NCBI GenBank assembly: GCA_018668095.1
Contig: JABIQF010000014.1
Coordinates: 1-10,970, forward strand
From: Cellvibrionales bacterium
GTDB lineage: Bacteria > Pseudomonadota > Gammaproteobacteria > Pseudomonadales > UBA7434
Length of the DNA: 10,970 nucleotides
Direction: 5' to 3'
Shown: piece by piece, positions 7,019-10,970 of the stretch
Layout: each line of letters starts with the position of its first letter
Position numbering within the stretch: the stretch's first letter is position 1
The notes under the pieces: model-generated
The model's database searches: none
What the model was told of the DNA's origin: nothing
Seen by the model: only the letters and a program-made list of their open reading frames with translations
Made by a program: the position numbers and the translations under genes

Positions 7019-7020
7019 TC

Positions 7021-7209
7021 ATGCTAATACTTACGCGTCGTATAGGCGAAAAGCTTTTAATAGGTGATGATATTGAGGTTGTTGTACTCGATGTTAATCG
7101 TAACCAAGTAAAAGTTGGCATCAAGGCACCTAGAGATATGACAGTGCTTCGAGAGGAGCTTTATATTAGAGATAAAAAAGTCCAATATAATGCTGGTAGT
7201 GCTAATTAA
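7021..7209 (+). CDS. csrA: Carbon storage regulator CsrA/RsmA, RNA-binding translational regulator
   Basis: CsrA is a small homodimeric RNA-binding protein that controls translation and stability of mRNAs for carbon metabolism, motility and biofilm formation. The 62-residue protein has the full family pattern: MLILTRRIGEKLLIGDDI at the N-terminus, then NQVKVGIKAPRDM (about 28-40) and VLREELY (42-48). The RNA-contact residues L4, R6 and R44 are conserved. The usual His43 of the VHREE motif is Leu here, and position 40 is Met, so it is somewhat divergent from the E. coli protein. It is a single gene with a strong GGAGG Shine-Dalgarno and its own terminator. It lacks the alaS neighbour common in gammaproteobacteria, so it may be a second csrA copy in the genome; the window cannot show that. 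Confidence 0.95.
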   Translation: MLILTRRIGEKLLIGDDIEVVVLDVNRNQVKVGIKAPRDMTVLREELYIRDKKVQYNAGSAN

Positions 7210-7265
7210 TCAGCTATATTTTGCTGGTTTTAATTATTTGCTAGGATAAAAGTTAATTATTATTA

Positions 7266-7300
7266 GAGCAGCCAAGCAATTTATGTTCGGCTGTTTTTTT
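7266..7300 (+). terminator. Intrinsic terminator of csrA
   Basis: CAGCC (7269-7273) pairs with GGCTG (7289-7293), extended by G-U and A-U pairs, and is followed directly by seven T residues (7294-7300). It is about 57 nt after the csrA stop and faces the convergent anti-sigma gene. Confidence 0.8.
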
Positions 7301-7326
7301 AATGATAACGTCTAAATAACACTTAT

Positions 7327-7349
7327 AAAAAAGCGGGCATAAAGCCCGC
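7327..7349 (-). terminator. Intrinsic terminator of the sigma/anti-sigma transcript
   Basis: On the minus strand, GCGGGC, loop TTTAT and GCCCGC form a 6-bp GC-only stem followed by six T residues (plus-strand A run 7327-7332). It lies 22 nt beyond the anti-sigma stop codon. With the csrA terminator it separates the two convergent units. Confidence 0.88.
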
Positions 7350-7370
7350 GAGGAACATCAAGGGAAAATA

Positions 7371-8108
7371 TTAACTGGCAGCCGTATGGATGCGTAAGAA
7401 AGGATTGATTAACCTGGCTATAGGACCAGTAAATTTAACAGGTGCTTCAAGTACCGAAAGGCAAATACAATCTGCATCTTCGCTGGCAATGGGGCGATGA
7501 GATTCACCGGAATCTTTTACTAAAAAGTCGCCGGGCAGGTATTGACCATGCTGGTCGGAAAAACTACCCGTTAATACTACAGTGACTTCTCGACCTTTAT
7601 GGTCATGATTGCCGACAGAGCCGCCAGCTTTAATTTTGTGTAAAGCGACTTCTCTTTGTGTGTCACCTGTAGCCAATCGAGCAACACTGAGAGCCGAACC
7701 CAGGCTCTTCCATTCCAGTTGGTCTGTACCGCTAGGGATAAGTTTACTTAAGCAGCGAGGTAAAGCAGCTTCAGTGTTATTCGGTTCATCATTGGCACTA
7801 GAAACAGAGGTGATGCCCGGAGACCCGGTCAAGAGATCTTCGTTATTAAGAAGATTAAATGTTTGAGAACGAAGAGATTCCGAAATATGTGTATCAGCGG
7901 TTGGCATATCAACAGTAATATCACTGCCATTGATCTTAGTGTCGTGAGAGGCAAGCATCATTCCGCCTAGGCTATTCAATTGCTCAACCTGCTGTCTGCA
8001 TTCCGAACAAAAAGATATATGTGCAGCAATACACAGAGCTTGAGACATAGGTAAATTCCCTGCCGCGTATTCTGTTAGCCAATGTATGTCAGGGTGGAAA
8101 TGGTTCAT
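7371..8108 (-). CDS. chrR: ChrR-type zinc anti-sigma factor with C-terminal cupin domain
   Basis: The protein is predicted to hold the neighbouring ECF sigma factor inactive in the cytoplasm and release it under photo-oxidative stress, as shown for Rhodobacter sphaeroides ChrR. The N-terminal anti-sigma domain has the zinc motif H30-x3-C34-x2-C37 with additional N-terminal histidines (H3, H5). The C-terminal cupin (about 130-225) has NHDHKGREVT and SHRP, giving H168, H170, E174 and H204, the same kind of ligand set as the ChrR cupin zinc site. A low-complexity linker (about 55-115) joins the two domains. At 245 residues it is somewhat longer than ChrR, mainly through this linker. ATG 8108 has AAGG about 9 nt upstream. 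The gene is 123 nt downstream of the sigma gene, which is wider than the tight coupling usual for sigma/anti-sigma pairs, and it ends just before a strong terminator. Confidence 0.9.
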   Translation of the reverse strand: MNHFHPDIHWLTEYAAGNLPMSQALCIAAHISFCSECRQQVEQLNSLGGMMLASHDTKINGSDITVDMPTADTHISESLRSQTFNLLNNEDLLTGSPGITSVSSANDEPNNTEAALPRCLSKLIPSGTDQLEWKSLGSALSVARLATGDTQREVALHKIKAGGSVGNHDHKGREVTVVLTGSFSDQHGQYLPGDFLVKDSGESHRPIASEDADCICLSVLEAPVKFTGPIARLINPFLRIHTAAS

Positions 8109-8231
8109 AGATACTAACCTTCTAGGTTTAAAAGCTGTTTCAAAATCTGGTTCAACTTTGACCCAGAATAGACGTTAAAAGGAAATAAATTTTCTTTGTT
8201 GAACTTATACGGCGTAATCATATATCTGGAT

Positions 8232-8849
8232 TTATACGATTGTTCGCAATTTACTCACAGCTAGTCGCACTCTTGATTTGACCGTACCTAATGGAAGACC
8301 TGTTGCTGCTGATACTTCTGAATGTGATTTGCCATCAATATAAATACGTTTTAGTACATCTGCTTGCTCTGCGGGCAGTTGAGCAACCGCAGTATGAATA
8401 TTTTTTTCAATGCGACGTTGATGTAAGGAAGTAAAAGGCTCTTCTTCTTCAGCCATTGGCCATAAATCATCGGCAGTCAGCGATGTATTGATGCGGTTGG
8501 CCTTTCGAATAAAGTCGGTTCGGCAGTTACGAGCAATCGTGAATATCCAGGTGCTGGCGCTGGCTTTTTCTGAATCAAAACAGTGGGCTTTAAGCCACAC
8601 TTTGATCATGACGTCTTGGACCAACTCTTCTGCCATTTGGGCCGAAGTGTGCTGGGATTTGAGCATCATGCCGTAAGATTTGATTTTGGGTGCAAAATGA
8701 TCAAACAGCCGAGCGAATGCTTGGCGATCACGATCGCGTGCAATAATCTTGAGCACAGGGCTCCAGTCGTCGGTTCTGGGCTTGTCACTTTCGTCAGAAT
8801 GCATTCGGGTCCGCTTGTGCGTTGATAAATAGGATGCAGATTGGGCCAT
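8232..8849 (-). CDS. rpoE: ECF sigma factor of the RpoE/ChrR (ECF11) group
   Basis: This is an alternative RNA polymerase sigma factor. Counted from the ATG at 8849 (205 residues), sigma region 2 lies at about 43-115 (AFARLFDHFAPKIKSY, then ASTWIFTIARNCRTDFIRK). Sigma region 4 lies at about 147-203, with the helix-turn-helix SEVSAATGLPLGTVKSRVRLA. These segments closely resemble Rhodobacter RpoE as I know it. Its partner is the downstream ChrR-type anti-sigma. The open frame extends to an ATG at 8999, but the extra 50 residues are unlike sigma N-termini and the predicted sigma promoter (-10 at 8988-8993) lies on that ATG's downstream side. ATG 8849 has GGAG and AAGAG purine stretches upstream, so I chose it. 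ATG 8804 is also possible. It is likely autoregulated through the upstream TGATCC element. Confidence 0.9.
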   Translation of the reverse strand: MAQSASYLSTHKRTRMHSDESDKPRTDDWSPVLKIIARDRDRQAFARLFDHFAPKIKSYGMMLKSQHTSAQMAEELVQDVMIKVWLKAHCFDSEKASASTWIFTIARNCRTDFIRKANRINTSLTADDLWPMAEEEEPFTSLHQRRIEKNIHTAVAQLPAEQADVLKRIYIDGKSHSEVSAATGLPLGTVKSRVRLAVSKLRTIV

Positions 8850-8987
8850 AGTACTCTTTTCACTCCGGTCTAACGTAGTGATTATGGCGCTATTTGATTC
8901 TTTACTATTGTTTTTTATCATATCGCTGCGCATGGGTATAGTTATGTTTATCATTGCTCTAAAAAATTGATTTATTGCTGTCAGGTA

Positions 8988-9017
8988 ATAATACGCCATG
9001 GATTTCTCATTGGATCA
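8988..9017 (-). promoter_or_regulatory. Predicted sigma-E (ECF11-type) autoregulatory promoter of the sigma/anti-sigma operon
   Basis: On the minus strand, TGATCC (9017-9012) is followed by 18 nt and TATTAT (8993-8988), preceded by GCG. TGATCC with a TA-rich -10 is the type known for Rhodobacter RpoE/ChrR targets. An equally spaced copy lies on the other strand facing the divergent operon. Predicted transcription starts near 8980, leaving a leader of about 130 nt before ATG 8849. Confidence 0.75.
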
Positions 9018-9040
9018 CTCGTTAGGCGCCTGCTTATATT

Positions 9041-9052
9041 GCTATTAATAGC
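9041..9052. other. 12-bp perfect palindrome between the divergent promoters
   Basis: GCTATTAATAGC is its own reverse complement and lies between the two TGATCC promoters, 24 nt upstream of the minus-strand -35. A nearby 8-bp palindrome AGGCGCCT is at 9024-9031. It could be a binding site for an additional regulator or chance in AT-rich DNA. Confidence 0.25.
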
Positions 9053-9138
9053 CTATCAACAAGCTATAAAGAGCAATAAACAGTCATAAAAACCCTTATT
9101 GATACTGACTTTTTAGTCTTAGGCCGTCGCTGGTTAAT

Positions 9139-9168
9139 TGATCCGTGAAATTAGTCTTCGCGTATAGT
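9139..9168 (+). promoter_or_regulatory. Predicted sigma-E (ECF11-type) promoter of the SnoaL-SDR-FAD operon
   Basis: TGATCC (9139-9144), 18 nt, then TATAGT (9163-9168) preceded by GCG. This is the same -35, spacing and GCG-TAT junction as the promoter facing the sigma gene. A start near 9175 would give a leader of roughly 68 nt before ATG 9243. This places the three rightward genes in the regulon of the adjacent sigma factor. Confidence 0.78.
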
Positions 9169-9175
9169 TAAATTT

Positions 9176-9220
9176 GAGCAAAGGCTTTTTTTGAGCCTTT
9201 GGCTGGCAGGCTCAGTGCTC
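9176..9220 (+). other. Leader RNA with alternative hairpins upstream of the SnoaL-like gene
   Basis: CAAAGGC (9179-9185) can pair with GCCTTTG (9195-9201). The overlapping GAGCC (9193-9197) can instead pair with GGCTC (9209-9213). GAGC 9176-9179 can also pair with GCTC 9217-9220. The two main stems share bases 9195-9197, so they are mutually exclusive. Seven T residues sit in the first loop, not after a stem, so it is not a classical terminator. Confidence 0.35.
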
Positions 9221-9242
9221 GAATTATGGATTTATAATTATT

Positions 9243-9746
9243 ATGATAACAACTTCCTCGCAGGTTGATTTTGAGTCATCGAAAGTGATTGTTCAGCGTT
9301 TTAAGACGCTTTATCAAAACTTTGATGTAACAAAAGACGCCTGTGTCCAAACACAATCAGATAAGCTCTCATTGGCTCAAGTTTACAGCGATAATATTGA
9401 ATTCAAAGATCCTCTTCATTCGATTCACGGCTTGTCTTCGTTACGCCGTTATATGAATAATATGTACGGCAATGTGATTAGCTGCCAATTTATCTATTTA
9501 GGTGAATGGATAACTGAGCGCGATGCTAATGGCAAGGGCAGTGCCTGTATCAAGTGGGATATGATATTTCAGCATCCAAAGTTAGCGGGCGGCGCCCCGG
9601 TTACTGTTCGTGGTATGAGTCATATTCGTTTTAGCGATAGGATTGATTATCACGAGGATATCTTTGATTTAGGCACTATGCTTTATGAACATGTTCCATT
9701 AGTCGGTAGAGTGGTACTTTGGTTAAAATCTCGGCTTGGCCTCTGA
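9243..9746 (+). CDS. SnoaL-like / NTF2-fold protein of the ECF11 regulon
   Basis: This 167-residue protein has the pattern of the SnoaL-like (nuclear transport factor 2 fold) superfamily: an N-terminal helix (about 12-30), YSDNIEFKDPLHSIHGLSSL (about 48-67) where a strand with Asp/Pro leads into a helix, and then antiparallel strands with SACIKWDMIFQH and VTVRGMSHIRF (about 100-130). The C-terminus is an amphipathic or hydrophobic helix (VGRVVLWLKSRLGL). There is no signal peptide. The precise activity is unknown; proteins of this fold include small ligand-binding proteins and isomerases. It is the first gene after the TGATCC promoter and is followed at 127 nt by an SDR gene. In other bacteria with an ECF11-ChrR pair, genes of this type occur in the same order next to SDR and FAD oxidoreductase genes, as I recall it. 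ATG 9243 has only a weak GGA upstream. Confidence 0.8.
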   Translation: MITTSSQVDFESSKVIVQRFKTLYQNFDVTKDACVQTQSDKLSLAQVYSDNIEFKDPLHSIHGLSSLRRYMNNMYGNVISCQFIYLGEWITERDANGKGSACIKWDMIFQHPKLAGGAPVTVRGMSHIRFSDRIDYHEDIFDLGTMLYEHVPLVGRVVLWLKSRLGL

Positions 9747-9873
9747 TATACTTGGTCTCTTATGCATTAGTGTAGATACCGATAAAATTTTCTAGTCCCC
9801 AAGTTAATTTTCTAACGATAAAAATTATTCTTTATATATAGAAGCAATAACAATAGTAAAAGCGTATCGACTT

Positions 9874-10695
9874 ATGAAAGCAACGATTGCAGCCAAGCAT
9901 ATTTGGATTACTGGTGCAGGTTCGGGCATTGGCAAGTCTTTAGCCTTAGCTTATGCCAAGGCGGGTAATCAAGTAGTGATTACTGGCCGCGGAGAGACAA
10001 ACCTTAATCAGGTTGCTGCCATCTATCCCGATAATATAACGGTACTGGTATGGGACGTGACTGATGATCAATCTTGTGACGCGGTTCGCGCAGCAATAAA
10101 GGTTCGGCTAGGTTGGTTGGACATTGCTATTTTTAATGCCGGTTATTGTGAGTACACGGACGGCGCTAACTTAGAGACTGAATCTTTTCGTCGGGTCTAT
10201 GAGGTGAATGTATTTGGTATCGTTAATGGCATTACTGTGGCCATGCCGCTGCTTAAGGCATTAAATGAGCCTTTAGATAGTAGTCAGCCGCTTAACGATT
10301 CAATTGCCCGCTCAAGAAGCCAGATTGTAGGGGTTGGCAGTCTATCGGCATTGATTGGTATGCCAACGGCAGAATCTTATGGTTCATCAAAGGCAGCCGC
10401 TAACTACTTGCTAGAAGCGTTGCGTATTGATGTTGCTGATCAAAATATTGATGTCAGTGTCGTCAATCCTGGCTTTGTAGAGACGCCGATGACGGCGACT
10501 AATAATTTCCCTATGCCTTTTTTGATGGATGCAGATGCTGCAGCAAAAAGAATTATGTCAGGCATTGAGGCAAGGCGGCATAAAATTCAATTCCCTAGAC
10601 GTTTGCACTGGATTCTGGCTTTAATGGCTTGTTTTCCTGGTTTATGGTTCCGTATAAATCGTGCTATTTTGGCGCGATCAAATCCCAAAGGTTAG
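9874..10695 (+). CDS. Short-chain dehydrogenase/reductase (classical SDR)
   Basis: This is an NAD(P)-dependent oxidoreductase of the classical SDR family, 273 residues. The cofactor motif T13-GAGSGIG (13-20), the NAG motif (88-90), Asn112, the catalytic Ser156 in VGVGSLSAL, and Y169-x3-K173 (YGSSK) are all present, as is the PG motif (199-200) in VVNPGFVETPMT. G39-R40 after the second strand is compatible with NADP preference, which is inference. The C-terminal 30 residues are hydrophobic/basic (LHWILALMACFPGLWF), suggesting membrane association, which would suit a lipid-like substrate. The substrate is not determined. It lies 127 nt after the SnoaL-like gene with no visible terminator between, and 12 nt before the FAD oxidoreductase, so the latter two are certainly co-transcribed. 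No clear Shine-Dalgarno precedes ATG 9874. Confidence 0.92.
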   Translation: MKATIAAKHIWITGAGSGIGKSLALAYAKAGNQVVITGRGETNLNQVAAIYPDNITVLVWDVTDDQSCDAVRAAIKVRLGWLDIAIFNAGYCEYTDGANLETESFRRVYEVNVFGIVNGITVAMPLLKALNEPLDSSQPLNDSIARSRSQIVGVGSLSALIGMPTAESYGSSKAAANYLLEALRIDVADQNIDVSVVNPGFVETPMTATNNFPMPFLMDADAAAKRIMSGIEARRHKIQFPRRLHWILALMACFPGLWFRINRAILARSNPKG

Positions 10696-10707
10696 TTTGT
10701 TACTTTT

Positions 10708-10970
10708 ATGAAAATTGCAATTATTGGCGCTGGCATTTCAGGCCTAACGGCCGCTTATTACCTTAACAAAGAACATGATATTTGCGTTTATGAGTCAGCA
10801 CCAATTATTGGTGGTCATACAGCGACGATTGATGTTGAATCCCACGGCCAACACTACGCTGTTGATACCGGTTTTATTGTTTATAACGACTGGACCTATC
10901 CCAACTTTATTCGTTTGTTAGATGAATTAAACGTTGAGACTCAAGCGACGAGTATGAGTTTTAGTGTTAG
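10708..10970 (+). CDS. FAD-dependent oxidoreductase / amine-oxidase-like flavoprotein, N-terminal part (cut by window edge)
   Basis: The first 87 codons read MKIAIIGAGISGLTAAYYL, a Rossmann dinucleotide-binding fold with GAGISG at 7-12. The strand-end acid E29 (VYES) would bind the FAD ribose, and IIGGHT (33-38) follows. The DTGFIVYN segment is typical of the NAD(P)-binding amine-oxidase-like or desaturase-like flavoproteins. In ECF11-ChrR bacteria, such a gene is often followed by DUF1365 and cyclopropane-fatty-acid-synthase-like genes; the part after 10970 is not visible here. Its link to fatty-acid modification is inference from that known arrangement. It starts 12 nt after the SDR stop and is probably in the same operon. 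Confidence 0.9.
   Translation, partial: MKIAIIGAGISGLTAAYYLNKEHDICVYESAPIIGGHTATIDVESHGQHYAVDTGFIVYNDWTYPNFIRLLDELNVETQATSMSFSV

Larger units (their letters stand above)
6472..7020. other. Long AT-rich intergenic region upstream of csrA
   Basis: This 549-nt region has no protein-coding gene that I can support. It starts with a pyrimidine-rich stretch (about 6472-6540), then a perfect 27-bp inverted repeat, then AT-rich sequence with long T runs (6700-6710 area), a four-copy 8-bp direct repeat (6823-6854), and the csrA leader with several GGA motifs. The length leaves room for several csrA promoters or a small RNA, but I see no defined promoter consensus or tRNA-like fold. Confidence 0.5.

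Noticed and set aside
8583..8825. 80-codon open frame on the plus strand within the sigma gene
   Set aside because: It is antisense to the conserved sigma region 2 and is a shadow frame.
1..10970. tRNA, rRNA or insertion-sequence genes
   Set aside because: No cloverleaf-like segments, rRNA signatures or transposase motifs were recognised by reading; a dedicated RNA search would be needed to exclude small RNAs.

Overview
The window looks like chromosomal DNA of a free-living, probably marine gammaproteobacterium. This is inferred from a pepA-holC-valS cluster, a prfB-lysS pair with an E. coli-type RF2 frameshift site, a CsrA-type regulator, and moderate GC with AT-rich intergenic regions. No species can be named from the sequence alone.

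Left block (1-2420, minus strand): pepA (aminopeptidase A), holC (DNA polymerase III chi) and the start of valS (valyl-tRNA synthetase, cut by the window edge), transcribed leftward in the classical gammaproteobacterial order. Divergent from pepA is prfB (peptide release factor 2), whose reading frame is interrupted at codon 26 by UGA and restored by a programmed +1 frameshift. lysS (class II lysyl-tRNA synthetase) follows.

Middle block (5509-7370): low-density and AT-rich. It holds a perfect 5 x 17-bp tandem array, a small TPR-like lipoprotein of unknown function, a perfect 27-bp inverted repeat (probable terminator), a 4 x 8-bp direct repeat, and csrA. The csrA leader carries four GGA motifs. 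csrA and the convergent anti-sigma gene are separated by two oppositely oriented intrinsic terminators.

Right block (7371-10970): an ECF sigma / ChrR-type zinc anti-sigma pair on the minus strand, divergent from an apparent operon encoding a SnoaL/NTF2-fold protein, a short-chain dehydrogenase and a Rossmann FAD oxidoreductase (cut by the window edge). The intergenic region holds two divergent promoter-like sites of identical architecture, TGATCC-N18-TATTAT facing the sigma gene and TGATCC-N18-TATAGT facing the operon. They resemble the sites known for RpoE/ChrR (ECF11) sigma factors of the singlet-oxygen response. The likely circuit is: photo-oxidative stress inactivates ChrR, sigma is released, and it transcribes both its own gene pair and the divergent oxidoreductase operon. 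The promoter position also implies that the longest sigma reading frame is over-extended and that translation starts near 8849.
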